DNA from: Exiguobacterium sp. s122
GTDB taxonomy: Bacteria; Bacillota; Bacilli; Exiguobacteriales; Exiguobacteriaceae
Length of the DNA stretch: 64,000 nt
Reading direction: 5' to 3'
NCBI RefSeq assembly: GCF_018618475.1
Contig: NZ_JACSMD010000001.1
Coordinates: 744,001 to 808,000, forward strand
Position 1 is the stretch's first letter, and each line of letters starts with the position of its first letter. A program made the position numbers and the translations under genes. The notes beneath the pieces were generated by a model. It did no database searches. It saw only the letters and a list, made by a program, of their open reading frames with translations, and had not been told where the DNA came from. Below are positions 49,986-60,062 of the stretch, piece after piece.

Positions 49986-51166
49986 AGTCGCTATCGAATC
50001 AAGTCGTCTCGATGAAACCGTCGGGCATCCGCCGTTTCTTTGACTTGGCACAAACGATGGAGAACGTCGTCTCTCTCGGGGTGGGAGAGCCGGACTTCAT
50101 TACGCCGTGGAACGTTCGCGAGGCGAGCTATGCAGCACTCGAGCAAGGGTATACGGCGTATAGTGCCAACGCTGGGCTTCTCGAGTTGCGACAAGAAATC
50201 GCTCATTATATGAAACAACGGTTCGATGTCGCCTACGATCCGGCGACCGAACTCATCGTCACGACCGGCGCCTCGCAAGCACTCGATATCGCGTTCCGTG
50301 CACTCCTTAACCCGGGCGACGAAGTCATCGTCGTCGAGCCGGCGTTTGTTTCCTATGGACCGCTCATCGAGTTGGCCGGAGGAACCGTCGTGCCGGTAGC
50401 ATGTCGTCCGGAATCCGGGTTCCGATTGAGCCGCGAAGACGTCGAAGCCGCCATCACCGAGCGGACGAAAGCGATGCTTCTCTGTTTCCCATCGAATCCG
50501 ACAGGGGCGACGATGACGGGAGAAGAGCTCGCGGATATCGCCGAACTCGCCACGAAGCATGACCTTTGGGTCGTCAGTGACGAGATTTATGCTGAACTTT
50601 CATATGATGAACCGTTCACGAGTTTTGCGACGTTACATGATATGCGGGAGCGTACGATCGTCGTCAACGGTTTCTCGAAAGCGTTCGCGATGACGGGGTG
50701 GCGCCTCGGTTTCACCTGTGCCCCGGAAGTCGTCACGCGCGAGATGCTCAAAGTCCATCAATATGGCATGATGTGCGCGCCGACGCTCGTTCAGTTTGGG
50801 GGTCTTGAGGCGCTTCGGAGCCAGGAACAACATGTGCCGAAAATGGTGAAGAGCTATCGCCAACGTCGTAACTATTTCATCCAAGCGCTAAATGACGCGG
50901 GTCTTCCAACACATGTGCCGGGTGGCGCGTTTTACGCTTTCCCGTCGATTCGCCACACCGGGTTATCGAGTGAGGAGTTCGCCGAACGACTGTTGCTTGA
51001 AGAGCGCGTCGCGGTCGTTCCGGGCAATGCTTTCGGAGCGAGCGGCGAAGGGTTTGTCCGAGCGAGTTACGCGACATCGATTGAACAACTTCAAGAAGCA
51101 ATTCGTCGCATCGATCGGTTCATGAGCCAGTTCGAGGTGACGGTCACAACAGACTCTCAGCAATGA
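49982..51166 (+). CDS. alaT: Class I aminotransferase (YugH/AlaT-like, probable alanine aminotransferase)
   Basis: A 394-residue PLP enzyme of fold type I. It has substrate motif SLGVGEPDF, PLP-contact TTGASQALDIAFRAL, FPSNPTG, VSDEIYAEL, and PLP lysine in NGFSKAFAMTGWR. By synteny with AlaR/AlaT it most likely interconverts alanine and pyruvate, but aspartate or aromatic use is not excluded. Translation is coupled to alaR. Confidence 0.9.
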   Translation: MKSLSNQVVSMKPSGIRRFFDLAQTMENVVSLGVGEPDFITPWNVREASYAALEQGYTAYSANAGLLELRQEIAHYMKQRFDVAYDPATELIVTTGASQALDIAFRALLNPGDEVIVVEPAFVSYGPLIELAGGTVVPVACRPESGFRLSREDVEAAITERTKAMLLCFPSNPTGATMTGEELADIAELATKHDLWVVSDEIYAELSYDEPFTSFATLHDMRERTIVVNGFSKAFAMTGWRLGFTCAPEVVTREMLKVHQYGMMCAPTLVQFGGLEALRSQEQHVPKMVKSYRQRRNYFIQALNDAGLPTHVPGGAFYAFPSIRHTGLSSEEFAERLLLEERVAVVPGNAFGASGEGFVRASYATSIEQLQEAIRRIDRFMSQFEVTVTTDSQQ

Positions 51167-51184
51167 GAGTCTGTTGACGTTTTA
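51146..51184 (+). terminator. Hairpin after alaT
   Basis: A 13-bp perfect stem CAACAGACTCTCA and complement. The T-run is delayed (ACGTTTT), so termination may be partial. Confidence 0.6.
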
Positions 51185-51224
51185 GCGGTATAGTAGGCGG
51201 GAAAGAATAGGCGAGGTGAAGCAT

Positions 51225-52469
51225 ATGGAACAAGTTGATTTTGTCGCGATCGGATGTGGCCCTTATAATCTCGGGTTGATGGCGCTCAGTGAGCGCACTC
51301 GTTTGACCGGCGTCTGTTTTGAACAACGTGACGCCTTCGTCTGGCATGAAGGGATGTTGCTCGAGGCGGCGACGATGCAGACACATTATCTGTACGATCT
51401 CGTCACACTCGCCGACCCGACGAACCGTCATAGTTATTTGAACTATCTGAAACGAGAAGGGCGCTTACAGACGTTTATCGTCCAAGAAAATCCGACGATT
51501 CCTCGCGCCGAGTTCAATCGTTATTTGACGTCTGTGGCGGAGCGGCTGGAGACGATTCGGTTTTCAAGTCGCGTCATCGATGTCGAAGCCGACCGCGATG
51601 GATTTATCGTGACCGTGAAGTCGAACGAAGAGACGACTCGTGTGCATGCCCGTCACGTCGTCATCGGAACAGGTGCCGAACCACTCGTCCCCGAAGCGTT
51701 TGAAGATGTCGTCCATACGAGCGCTTATCGCATGGAACGCGACCGATTACTCGCCGAAGACAAACTCGTCGTCATCGGCAGCGGACAAAGTGCGGCCGAG
51801 GTCTATCTCGATTTATTACGTCGCGCAAGAACCGGTCAGTCCGTTGATTGGGTGACGCGTTCTGACGTGTTCGAGTCGCTCGAGAGCGGGAAACTCGGAG
51901 AAGAAATCTTCAGTTTGGCCTACGTCGACTATTTCAATGGTCTGCCTTTAGAAGAACGATTGAAGTTGGGTGAATCGTTCGAACGGTTCCGGAACGGCGT
52001 CAATCCGGAGACGCTCCGTGACGTGTATGGGACGCTTTACCATCGGACAGCGGACGGCTCGGATCAAGCGACGGAGCTGTTGACGCAAATCGAGATTGAA
52101 CGTGTCGCGCGAACGGGCACCGGTTACCGCGTCGAAGGGACGAATCAACATACCGGCGCAACGTTCCAACAGACATATGGGGCTGTCATCGCCGCGACCG
52201 GTTATTCGCCTATCATCCCTGACTGGGTCAAACGCTTTCCGATTAAGTGGGAGGCAGAAAGAAAGTGGTGTGTCAACGCACGGTATGAGATTAAAGTGGA
52301 AGAAGAGTTATCTGGAAAGTTGTTCACGCATACGAACTTAGAACATTCACACGGTCCTGCCGCGACGAACCTGGGGATGGCCGTCTATCGGAACGCGATT
52401 ATGTTAAATGAGATGGCGGGAGAAACGTTGTATGAAGTGAGTGGACAGAAGCCGTTTACAACGTTTTAA
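51225..52469 (+). CDS. Lysine N6-hydroxylase / ornithine N5-oxygenase family monooxygenase
   Basis: A 414-residue flavin-dependent N-hydroxylating monooxygenase of the IucD/SidA/PvdA family. It has FAD motif VAIGCGPYNLGL, MQTHYLYDLVTLADPTNRHSY, NADPH motif LVVIGSGQSAAEVYLDL and C-terminal ATGYSP. Such enzymes make hydroxamate iron ligands. No other siderophore synthesis or transport gene and no Fur box is visible nearby, so it is an orphan. The start is ATG 51225 after GAGGTG. Confidence 0.9.
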   Translation: MEQVDFVAIGCGPYNLGLMALSERTRLTGVCFEQRDAFVWHEGMLLEAATMQTHYLYDLVTLADPTNRHSYLNYLKREGRLQTFIVQENPTIPRAEFNRYLTSVAERLETIRFSSRVIDVEADRDGFIVTVKSNEETTRVHARHVVIGTGAEPLVPEAFEDVVHTSAYRMERDRLLAEDKLVVIGSGQSAAEVYLDLLRRARTGQSVDWVTRSDVFESLESGKLGEEIFSLAYVDYFNGLPLEERLKLGESFERFRNGVNPETLRDVYGTLYHRTADGSDQATELLTQIEIERVARTGTGYRVEGTNQHTGATFQQTYGAVIAATGYSPIIPDWVKRFPIKWEAERKWCVNARYEIKVEEELSGKLFTHTNLEHSHGPAATNLGMAVYRNAIMLNEMAGETLYEVSGQKPFTTF

Positions 52470-52622
52470 ACAAAAAAAGGGCTAGGCCAAAGCCTAGCGG
52501 AATCAGGGGGGAATACTTGAAGTCTTGCTTGATTTGTATTTACCCCGCCTTTGGACTTTGAAACGTCGAAATCTTTCGGAATAATCTTTTTTACTAATTT
52601 CTACACTTTATCGAAAAAAGTA

Positions 52623-52631
52623 TGTTATAGT
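52623..52631 (+). promoter_or_regulatory. Extended -10 promoter of yugI
   Basis: TGTTATAGT combines a TGn extension with TATAGT, 33 nt before the yugI start. No good -35 box is needed or seen. Confidence 0.5.
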
Positions 52632-52663
52632 AAGTTGATGAATTTAGCATAGGAGTGTTTGTA

Positions 52664-53056
52664 ATGGCAAAATACGAAAAAGATCAAGTTTTAAAAGGTA
52701 AAGTAACAGGAATTCAACCTTTCGGTGCGTTCGTCGCACTCGACGACGAGACGCAAGGTCTTGTCCACATCTCTGAAATCTCACACGACTACGTGAAAGA
52801 CGTGAACGAGTACGTTCAAGTCGGCCAAGAAGTTGAAGTGAAAATTCTTGAAGTTGATGAAGCTTCTAAGAAAATCAAGCTTTCGATGAAAGCGACACAA
52901 GAAGCGCCAAAACGCGAAAAGTCGGCTAAACCGGCTCGTCGTGGTGGCCAACGCCGCAACGAAGCTTCTAACTTCAAGCAAGAAGAAGCACCAGGCTTCA
53001 CAGTCCTCAAGGACAAACTCGAAGACTGGATCAAAAACACGAACTTCAAGAAGTAA
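52664..53056 (+). CDS. yugI: S1-domain RNA-binding protein (YugI / general stress protein 13)
   Basis: A 130-residue protein. The N-terminal S1 domain (about 5-78: LKGKVTGIQPFGAFVALDDETQGLVHISEIS, ILEVDEASKKIKLSMKA) is followed by a basic linker (KPARRGGQRR) and a short helix. It binds RNA and is ribosome-associated in relatives. The start is ATG 52664 after AGGAGTG. Codon use is strongly biased, suggesting high expression. Confidence 0.92.
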   Translation: MAKYEKDQVLKGKVTGIQPFGAFVALDDETQGLVHISEISHDYVKDVNEYVQVGQEVEVKILEVDEASKKIKLSMKATQEAPKREKSAKPARRGGQRRNEASNFKQEEAPGFTVLKDKLEDWIKNTNFKK

Positions 53057-53062
53057 GTGATC

Positions 53063-53094
53063 AAGGCGACCTAGCGATAGGTCGTCTTTTTTTG
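53063..53094 (+). terminator. Intrinsic terminator after yugI
   Basis: The stem GCGACCTA / TAGGTCGT (with a G-T pair) is followed by TTTTTTT. Confidence 0.85.
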
Positions 53095-53146
53095 TACAGG
53101 AAAACAAGTCGCTTGTCCCGAACAGTACAAAAAAGGAGTGAATGCT

Positions 53147-54145
53147 ATGAACATTGGAATTATTGGAACAGGCGGGATTGCCACGACGGCACATATCCCG
53201 CAATACATCGCCGCCGGCGCGAACGTCGTCGCCGTCATGAACCGCACCCGCGCACGAGGAGAAGCGGCGGCACGACAATTTGGAATCGAGCGTGTGTATG
53301 AGACGGTTGAAGAGATGCTTCAAAACGAATCGCTCGATGCCGTCAGCGTCTGCACGCCGAATGCGCTTCACAAAGACCAAGTCCTCGCGGCGCTCGCAGC
53401 GGGATGCCACGTACTTTGTGAAAAGCCCCCAGGTATTTCGGCTCGTGAAGCGAGAGAGATGCGGGCGGCGGCCGAACATGCGAACCGGACGCTCCACTAC
53501 GGCTTCCATTATCGGCATCGTGCGGATACGGCACTGTTGAAGCGAATGATTGAAGCCGGCGAACTCGGTCAGATTTATGCGGCGACTGCGATTGCCCTTC
53601 GGCGTCGCGGCATCCCGGGGTGGGGTGTGTTCACGGATAAAGAGCTCCAAGGCGGTGGGGCGCTCCTCGACCATGGGGTTCACATGCTTGATTTAGCGCT
53701 TTATTTGATGGGCTATCCAAAACCGATCGACGTAATGGGCCACATTGGGCAATATCTTGGCACGCGTCCAGGCGTCGGCTTGATGGGAACGTGGGATGCC
53801 GAAACATTTTCTGTAGAAGACACCGCGCGGGCGATGGTGAAGTTTGAAAACGGGGCCTCTCTCATGTTCGACGGTAGCTTCATGGCGAACGTTGGACCGC
53901 GTGACACGATGCGTGTCGAGCTAAGAGGTACAGACGGTGGCGCGACACTGTTTCCGCTCCATCTTCATACGGAAGCGCACGGCGCGTTGTTTGATCAAAC
54001 CCCGGCTCATTTGGAGCATGTCGACCCGTATGCGGTGCAAATCCAAGCGTTCCTCGAGGCATGTCGACACGAGCCGACATACGAACAGGCCGATCAAGCG
54101 GTCATCCTCCATTCCATTATCGATCGTATCTACGAACAGGCATGA
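53147..54145 (+). CDS. Gfo/Idh/MocA family oxidoreductase
   Basis: A 332-residue NAD(P)-dependent dehydrogenase. It has Rossmann start IGIIGTGGIATTAHIP, the CEKPPG motif with the conserved lysine at about 94, and HGVHMLDLALYLMGYP with the catalytic histidine. It probably acts on a sugar, inositol or sugar acid; the substrate is unknown. The start is ATG 53147 after AAAGGAGTG. It lies in a carbohydrate-metabolism block with an alcohol dehydrogenase and pgi. Confidence 0.88.
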   Translation: MNIGIIGTGGIATTAHIPQYIAAGANVVAVMNRTRARGEAAARQFGIERVYETVEEMLQNESLDAVSVCTPNALHKDQVLAALAAGCHVLCEKPPGISAREAREMRAAAEHANRTLHYGFHYRHRADTALLKRMIEAGELGQIYAATAIALRRRGIPGWGVFTDKELQGGGALLDHGVHMLDLALYLMGYPKPIDVMGHIGQYLGTRPGVGLMGTWDAETFSVEDTARAMVKFENGASLMFDGSFMANVGPRDTMRVELRGTDGGATLFPLHLHTEAHGALFDQTPAHLEHVDPYAVQIQAFLEACRHEPTYEQADQAVILHSIIDRIYEQA

Positions 54146-54213
54146 TGCTTTTCATTCAGGAAAAACAGGGTATATAGTGTAGGTGTTACATATTTTCTTG
54201 AGGAGGCTGACTT

Positions 54214-55377
54214 ATGCACAACTTTGAATACAAAAACCCGACGAAACTCATCTTCGGGACGCATCAGATTGAAAAACTCGCAAACGAGCTTCGATTGCTC
54301 GACGCGAAGAAAGTGATGCTCGTCTATGGGGGCGGGAGCATCAAAAAGAACGGAACGTACGAGGAAGTCGTCGCCGAATTGAACAACGCATCCATTGACT
54401 TCGTCGATTTCGCTGGTGTCGAGCCGAACCCGCGCATTGAAACAGTACGCCGAGCCGTCAAACAAGCGCGAGAAGAAAACATCGACGCGTTACTCGCGGT
54501 CGGTGGCGGGTCAGTCATCGACTGCACGAAATTGATTTCGGCAGCGATCCCGTATGAAGGCGATGCATGGGATATCGTCCTCCGTGACCACATCCCGACA
54601 GAAGCGGTCCCGTTCGGAACCGTCCTTACCCTCGCAGCGACAGGTTCAGAGATGAACTCGGGCTCGGTTATCACAAACTGGGAGACGCAAGAGAAATACG
54701 GCTGGGGCCATCCGCTCGTCTATCCGACGTTCTCGATCCTCGACCCGCGCTACACCGTGTCGGTCCCGAAAGACCAAACGATTTACGGGATTGTTGACAT
54801 GATGAGCCACTGCTTCGAGCAATATTTCCACCCGAACCACGCACCGGTACAAGAGCGCATGACCGAGGGCGTGTTAAAGGCGGTCGTGGAATCTGCACCG
54901 AAACTTGTCGACGATTTAGAAAATGTCGAGTTACGGGCCATCATCTTGTTCGCGGGTACGATCGCATTGAACGGCGTCTTGCAAATGGGCGCATCGGGTG
55001 ACTGGGCATCGCACAATATCGAACACGCGGTGTCGGCCGTCCATGACATTCCGCACGCAGGGGGACTCGCCATCTTGTTCCCACGCTGGATGGAGCATGT
55101 CCTCGACGAAGACAACGCGGCACGCTTCGCCCGACTCGGCACGGAAGTGTTCGATGTCGAACCGGCAGGCGATGACCTCGAGACGGCGAAACGGACGATT
55201 CAAGCGATTCGCTCGTTCTTCGATCAACTCGGTGCTCCGAATTCACTTCGCGATTACGAAATTGATGAATCGTCGTTCGACGCAATCCTTGATTCTGCGA
55301 TGAAACGTGGGTCGTTCGGTAATTTCCGTACACTTGAACGGGAAGATGTGGCACACATTCTTGAGTTGAGCAAATAA
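54214..55377 (+). CDS. yugJ: Iron-containing alcohol dehydrogenase (YugJ-like, butanol dehydrogenase type)
   Basis: A 387-residue type III alcohol dehydrogenase. It has the NAD(P) motif [11 protein letters not shown], the metal-binding stretch [14 protein letters not shown] with an aspartate and a histidine ligand, and [20 protein letters not shown] with the further histidines. It reduces aldehydes such as butyraldehyde or methylglyoxal-type products with NAD(P)H. A strong GAGGAGGC site lies before the ATG. Next to pgi, as in B. subtilis. Confidence 0.9.
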   Translation: MHNFEYKNPTKLIFGTHQIEKLANELRLLDAKKVMLVYGGGSIKKNGTYEEVVAELNNASIDFVDFAGVEPNPRIETVRRAVKQAREENIDALLAVGGGSVIDCTKLISAAIPYEGDAWDIVLRDHIPTEAVPFGTVLTLAATGSEMNSGSVITNWETQEKYGWGHPLVYPTFSILDPRYTVSVPKDQTIYGIVDMMSHCFEQYFHPNHAPVQERMTEGVLKAVVESAPKLVDDLENVELRAIILFAGTIALNGVLQMGASGDWASHNIEHAVSAVHDIPHAGGLAILFPRWMEHVLDEDNAARFARLGTEVFDVEPAGDDLETAKRTIQAIRSFFDQLGAPNSLRDYEIDESSFDAILDSAMKRGSFGNFRTLEREDVAHILELSK

Positions 55378-55483
55378 GGCGATTTGATGCCTATTTCGCA
55401 ATAATGATTGAACGAATCCAACGTTTCCGTTTATGATGGGTCATGTATGGCTCTTAAATGAGCGATTTAAAGGAGGAAATGAC

Positions 55484-56836
55484 ATGTCAACTGTACGTTT
55501 CGATTATTCAAACGCCCTCTCTTTCGTCGGGGAACACGAAATCGATCAAATGCAAGAAACGGTGAAAGCACTCCATTCGGTCATTCACGACCGGAGCGGG
55601 GCAGGCAGTGATTTTCTAGGATGGGTCGAGCTTCCAACGAACTTCGACACAGATGAGTTCGCCCGCATTAAAGCGGCAGCGGAACGCATCCGTGACAACT
55701 CGGACGTTCTCGTCGTCGTCGGCATCGGCGGCTCGTATCTCGGTGCACGTGCAGCCATCGAGATGCTTCAGCACTCATTCTTCAACGTCTTGTCGAAGGA
55801 AGAACGTCAAGCGCCACAAGTGTTCTTCGCCGGACATAACATCTCGTCAACTTACATGACAGAATTGCTTCACGTCTTGAAAGACAAAGAGGTCTCGGTC
55901 AACGTGATCTCGAAGTCTGGGACGACGACGGAACCGGCCATCGCATTCCGTGTCCTTAAACAGTTCATGGAAGACAAGTATGGACAAGACGGTGCCCGTG
56001 AGCGGATTTACGCGACGACGGACCGTGCCCGCGGTGCCTTGAAGACGCTCGCGGATGCAGAGGGATATGAGACGTTCGTCATTCCGGATGACGTCGGCGG
56101 TCGTTTCTCGGTCCTCACACCGGTCGGCCTCTTGCCAATCGCAGCAGCCGGCATCGACATCGACGCATTGATGGAAGGTGCACGGGACGCCCAAGAAGCG
56201 TACAGTTCACCTGAGCTTTCAGAGAACGAAGCGTATCAATATGCGGTCGTGCGTAACGCGATGTACGCGAAAGGGAAATCGATTGAGCTTCTCGTCAACT
56301 ATGAGCCGGCGCTCCATTACGTCTCGGAGTGGTGGAAGCAACTTTACGGCGAGTCGGAAGGAAAAGACAACAAAGGGATCTTCCCTGCGGCCGTTGATTT
56401 CTCGACAGACCTCCACTCGATGGGGCAATACATCCAAGAAGGGCGTCGCGATTTGTTCGAGACGGTCATCCGTGTCTCAAACGTGCGCCATGCGATGAAC
56501 GTGCCAGAAGATGCGCAAGACCTTGACGGGTTGAACTTCCTCGCCGGTGAGACGATTCAATTTGTGAACGATAAAGCGGCAGAGGGTACGCTTCTCGCCC
56601 ACACGGACGGCAACGTACCGAACCTCGTTATCGAATTGCCTGAGATGACACCATATCACCTCGGCTTCTTGTTCTACTTCTTCGAGAAGGCGTGTGCGAT
56701 GAGTGGTTACATCCTCGGGGTAAACCCGTTCAACCAACCAGGCGTCGAAGCCTATAAAGCGAACATGTTCGCACTTCTCGGGAAACCGGGCTATGAAGAA
56801 CAAAAAGCAGAGCTTGAAAAGCGTTTGAACCAATGA
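55484..56836 (+). CDS. pgi: Glucose-6-phosphate isomerase
   Basis: A 450-residue isomerase of the Bacillus type (shorter than the enteric enzyme). Signatures are [43 protein letters not shown] and [14 protein letters not shown], with the catalytic glutamate and histidine regions intact. It links ptsG-derived glucose-6-phosphate to glycolysis. The start is ATG 55484, behind AAAGGAGG; the longer frame has no ribosome site. Confidence 0.97.
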   Translation: MSTVRFDYSNALSFVGEHEIDQMQETVKALHSVIHDRSGAGSDFLGWVELPTNFDTDEFARIKAAAERIRDNSDVLVVVGIGGSYLGARAAIEMLQHSFFNVLSKEERQAPQVFFAGHNISSTYMTELLHVLKDKEVSVNVISKSGTTTEPAIAFRVLKQFMEDKYGQDGARERIYATTDRARGALKTLADAEGYETFVIPDDVGGRFSVLTPVGLLPIAAAGIDIDALMEGARDAQEAYSSPELSENEAYQYAVVRNAMYAKGKSIELLVNYEPALHYVSEWWKQLYGESEGKDNKGIFPAAVDFSTDLHSMGQYIQEGRRDLFETVIRVSNVRHAMNVPEDAQDLDGLNFLAGETIQFVNDKAAEGTLLAHTDGNVPNLVIELPEMTPYHLGFLFYFFEKACAMSGYILGVNPFNQPGVEAYKANMFALLGKPGYEEQKAELEKRLNQ

Positions 56837-56842
56837 TTTTAC

Positions 56843-56873
56843 GTCGGTCCACTTCGGTGGGCCGATTTTTTTG
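56843..56873 (+). terminator. Intrinsic terminator after pgi
   Basis: TCGGTCCAC pairs with GGTGGGCCGA (one T-G pair) and is followed by TTTTTTT. Confidence 0.88.
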
Positions 56874-56934
56874 TTTGAAACTACGGTGAGACAAGGTAAA
56901 GTGAGAGTAGACACGGGAAAGAAAGGGATGGACT

Positions 56935-57408
56935 ATGTTGACATTCACGGACTACTATCATAATCAAGTCGAGTTGAGCTTCACCCACTATCCGTTCTCA
57001 GATACACCGCTTCACGTCTGGGTCGTCGCCCGTTACGGGGACAAATGGGTTTTGACGAAACATAAGCAGCGAGGTCTTGAGTTCCCTGGGGGCAAAGTCG
57101 AACCGGGCGAACACGAGGATGATGCGGCGATTCGCGAAGTGTTTGAAGAGACGGGAGGCATCGTCAAATCGCTCCATTACCTCGGCCAATATCGGGTACT
57201 CGGGCGAGGCGATACCGTCATTAAAAACATTTACTTTGCCGTCATCGACCGATTCGAAGACCATCCGGCCGTGGAGGAGACCGATGGTGCCGTCCTCCTC
57301 GACGAACTTCCAAAAAATCTGCTTCGTAACCCTAAATACAGTTTCATGATGAAAGATCGCGTCCTGCCTGAGACGATGAAGGTGCTCCATGCAAAAAACA
57401 TGGTTTGA
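56935..57408 (+). CDS. Nudix hydrolase (YtkD-like)
   Basis: A 157-residue Nudix enzyme with the full box G53-x5-E59-x7-R67-E68-xx-E71-E72-x-G74. It resembles YtkD, which removes pyrophosphate from nucleoside triphosphates including oxidised ones and may act on RNA 5' ends. The start ATG follows AAAGGGATGG. The last 20 nt overlap the next gene, showing an operon of two. Confidence 0.87.
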   Translation: MLTFTDYYHNQVELSFTHYPFSDTPLHVWVVARYGDKWVLTKHKQRGLEFPGGKVEPGEHEDDAAIREVFEETGGIVKSLHYLGQYRVLGRGDTVIKNIYFAVIDRFEDHPAVEETDGAVLLDELPKNLLRNPKYSFMMKDRVLPETMKVLHAKNMV

Positions 57409-58147
57409 CCGGACAGAGCGTCTCGCGCCGTATGCGGGTTATTTGATTCATCGAGGTTGGTATGAGACGCGGGACGGGGAAGACGTCGTCGCGTATACGA
57501 TCACGCCGAAACGTCCAAACGGGCACGTCCTGTTTTACTTGAGAGGCGGGACGGGGCGCATCGGGGACGTTCGCTTACCGCGTTTGATGCAATTCGCGGC
57601 GCGCGGCTTTCATGTCGTCGCCCCTGTTTATCGGGGCAATCATGGCGGGACAGGGAAAGAGGACTTTGGGGGAGACGATTTAGAGGACGTGTTATCGCTC
57701 TATGACCGAGTGCAACAGACGAATTCGCGGATTCATGCCCTCGGTTTTTCGCGAGGTGGCATGATGGCATTATCGCTTGCTGCCGCTCGTCCGCTCGTGT
57801 CCGTCACGTCATGGGCAGGAGTGACAAATTTGGAGTGGACGTACGAAGAGCAACAGACGATGCGCAAAATGCTCCGTCGCATGACGGGTGGGGACCCGGA
57901 GACGGCAAAGGCGGCCTATGTTGAACGGTCCCCACTCTATAAAGAATGGGACGCGCCGACGTTGTTGATTCACGGGACAGACGATGAACAAGTTCGGCTT
58001 CGCCATGCGACGGCCGTCGCTGAAAAGCTCGGCTCGCAGGGTGAGCTTTGGGTCGTACCGTTTCCGCACCAGTTGCCGTTTTGGGATAAATGGGAGACGA
58101 CGGAACGGGCGATGGATTGGATGTTGACTCAAACGAAAAAGAGCTAG
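57389..58147 (+). CDS. Alpha/beta hydrolase (prolyl-oligopeptidase-like)
   Basis: A 252-residue hydrolase of the S9/acetyl-esterase type. The nucleophile serine is in GFSRGGM, the acid in HGTDDEQV, and the histidine in PFPHQLPF. It resembles YtmA. The substrate, peptide or ester, is unknown. It overlaps the Nudix gene by 20 nt, with an AAGGTG ribosome site inside that gene. Confidence 0.87.
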   Translation: MQKTWFDRTERLAPYAGYLIHRGWYETRDGEDVVAYTITPKRPNGHVLFYLRGGTGRIGDVRLPRLMQFAARGFHVVAPVYRGNHGGTGKEDFGGDDLEDVLSLYDRVQQTNSRIHALGFSRGGMMALSLAAARPLVSVTSWAGVTNLEWTYEEQQTMRKMLRRMTGGDPETAKAAYVERSPLYKEWDAPTLLIHGTDDEQVRLRHATAVAEKLGSQGELWVVPFPHQLPFWDKWETTERAMDWMLTQTKKS

Positions 58148-58173
58148 TGCCGTATGTGCACTAGCTCTTTCTT
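58136..58173. terminator. Bidirectional terminator between the hydrolase gene and pckA
   Basis: The stem AAAGAGCTAGTGC / GCACTAGCTCTTT has A/T flanks on both sides. Confidence 0.9.
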
Positions 58174-58175
58174 AA

Positions 58176-59747
58176 TTAGAAGACGATTGGTCCGGCCGCG
58201 ATGACGGATTCGTTCGCTTTTGAGAACCGTTTGAAGTTATCTTGGAATTTGATTGCGAGTGCTTTCGCCTCGGCGTCGTACTTCGCTGGATCTTTCCATG
58301 TGTCACGTGGGTTGAGTACGTCACTCGGGACGCCTTTGATGTTGACTGGGATGTCGACGTTGAAGATGTCGTGGCGCATTGTTTCGACGTCACGAAGTTC
58401 TCCGTTGACAGCAGCGTTCACCATCGCACGCGTATAGGCGAGTTTCATCCGCGAACCTTCGCCGTACACGCCGCCCGTCCAACCTGTATTGACGAGATAG
58501 ACGTCGACGTCATGTTTCTCGATTAACGTGCCGAGCATATCGGCGTAGCGTTCCGGAGCGAGCGGCAAGAATGGAGACCCGAAGCAAGTCGAGAACGTCG
58601 CTTGCGGCTCGGTTACGCCACGCTCCGTGCCAGCTAACTTCGACGTGTATCCCGACAAGAAGTGATACATCGCCTGCTCTTTCGTCAATTTGCTGATCGG
58701 TGGCAACACGCCATACGCGTCAGCCGTCAAGAAGACGATTGTGTTCGGATGCCCGGCGCGTGATGGCAACATGGCGTTATCAATGAAATCAATCGGATAG
58801 GCGGCCCGCGTGTTTTCCGTCAATGAGATGTTCTTGTAATCGGGTGAACGGTCGTCGTTCAAGACGACGTTCTCGATTAAAGACCCGAAACGGATCGCGT
58901 CATAGATTTGCGGTTCGTTCTCACGCGACAAGTTGATCGTCTTCGCATAGCAACCACCCTCGATATTAAACACACCATCCGGAGACCAGCCGTGCTCATC
59001 ATCACCAATCAAGTGACGTTCTGGGTCGGCCGAGAGCGTCGTCTTCCCGGTTCCCGATAGTCCGAAGAAGAGGGCGGTCTCGTTCGCGTCGTTGACATTC
59101 GCCGAACAGTGCATCGACAAGACATGTTGCTCTGGGAGCAGGAAGTTCATCACAGAGAAAATCGACTTTTTGATTTCGCCACCGTACTCTGTTCCCCCGA
59201 TCAGAATCGTACGTTTGGCGAACGAGACGAGAATGAACGTCTCTGAATTCGTGCCATCGACAGACGGATCTGCCTTATAGCTCGGTGCATAGAGAACCGT
59301 GAACGGTTCGAACGCCCCTTCGGTCGGCCATTCGCGTAGGAACAGTTGCTTCGCGAACAAGCTATGCCATGCATACTCTGTGATGGCGCGAACCGGAAGC
59401 GTGTAATGCGCATCTGCCCCCGCCGAAGCTTCAAGGTAGTAGAGCTTTTCTTTCTTCTCGAGGTGAGTAAGCACCTTATCGAGTAACGCTGTGAACTTTT
59501 CTTCGGCGATCGGTTGGTTCACCGGTCCCCAGTCGACTAAATGGTTGCTGACTTCATCTTGCACGACGAATTTGTCTTTTGGTGACCGGCCTGTGAATTT
59601 GCCTGTACTGACCGATAAAGCCCCGTCTTTCGTCAGTACACCTTCCCCGTTTTGAATGGCTTCTTCCACCAGTTCTGGAACCGTCAAGTTCCGTTTTACC
59701 TCGGCACCATTAATTAATTCTTCGATTTTCAGGAGCGTTGTCGCCAT
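58176..59747 (-). CDS. pckA: Phosphoenolpyruvate carboxykinase (ATP)
   Basis: A 523-residue gluconeogenic enzyme converting oxaloacetate and ATP to PEP. It has the P-loop [11 protein letters not shown] (about 229-239), [10 protein letters not shown] for substrate binding, and EGGCYAK. The start is ATG 59747 after AAAGGTGGG. It is divergent from metK, as in other Bacilli. Its promoter carries CcpN-like boxes and a cre-like site, so it should be off during growth on sugar. Confidence 0.97.
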   Translation of the reverse strand: MATTLLKIEELINGAEVKRNLTVPELVEEAIQNGEGVLTKDGALSVSTGKFTGRSPKDKFVVQDEVSNHLVDWGPVNQPIAEEKFTALLDKVLTHLEKKEKLYYLEASAGADAHYTLPVRAITEYAWHSLFAKQLFLREWPTEGAFEPFTVLYAPSYKADPSVDGTNSETFILVSFAKRTILIGGTEYGGEIKKSIFSVMNFLLPEQHVLSMHCSANVNDANETALFFGLSGTGKTTLSADPERHLIGDDEHGWSPDGVFNIEGGCYAKTINLSRENEPQIYDAIRFGSLIENVVLNDDRSPDYKNISLTENTRAAYPIDFIDNAMLPSRAGHPNTIVFLTADAYGVLPPISKLTKEQAMYHFLSGYTSKLAGTERGVTEPQATFSTCFGSPFLPLAPERYADMLGTLIEKHDVDVYLVNTGWTGGVYGEGSRMKLAYTRAMVNAAVNGELRDVETMRHDIFNVDIPVNIKGVPSDVLNPRDTWKDPAKYDAEAKALAIKFQDNFKRFSKANESVIAAGPIVF

Positions 59748-59809
59748 CCCGAATCCCACCTTTCCCCTAAATAGATGTGGATGAAATCCGCATACTTCCG
59801 CAGTTAATT

Positions 59810-59840
59810 AGTATGACGTTTTTATTATATGTGACACACT
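59810..59840. promoter_or_regulatory. CcpN-like boxes at the pckA promoter
   Basis: TGTGACACACT (59830-59840) differs from the CcpN consensus TRTGHYATAYW at one position and continues as AATCAA, as at glpX. An inverted partial copy (minus-strand GTCATACTAATTAA) ends near 59804. The boxes flank the -10. Confidence 0.6.
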
Positions 59841-59852
59841 AATCAAAAACAA
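59824..59852 (-). promoter_or_regulatory. SigA promoter of pckA
   Basis: On the minus strand TTGTTT (59847-59852), 17 nt, then a perfect TATAAT (59824-59829). Confidence 0.7.
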
Positions 59853-59871
59853 GCGTTTCTTCACTTTGATA

Positions 59872-59886
59872 AGTAAGCGCTTTCTT
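59872..59886. promoter_or_regulatory. cre-like site upstream of pckA
   Basis: Minus strand AAGAAAGCGCTTACT matches the CcpA cre consensus with one mismatch. It is centred about 62 nt upstream of the predicted start site. Confidence 0.5.
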
Positions 59887-60017
59887 ACATTGACATTCTA
59901 ACATATTCTGTACCAGGTCATAGAACAAAATCGAAAACCGTCATAAAAATGTTTGGTATTTCACAAAGTTAACTATTTGCGAGTTCGTGAAAAGTTTTAC
60001 GAATTCGGTCGATACGC

Positions 60018-60046
60018 TTGACAGAACGGGACGTCATTTATATGAT
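60018..60046 (+). promoter_or_regulatory. SigA promoter of metK
   Basis: A perfect TTGACA (60018-60023), 17 nt, then TATGAT (60041-60046), just upstream of the S-box. Confidence 0.85.
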
Positions 60047-60062
60047 GGTCTTCGTAACGGAT

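Noticed and set aside
52479-52500. Hairpin GCTAGGC-caaa-GCCTAGC after the N-hydroxylase gene
   Set aside because: No T-run follows on the plus strand. A-rich sequence precedes it, so it would only terminate minus-strand transcripts, and there is no minus-strand gene there. Not called as a terminator.
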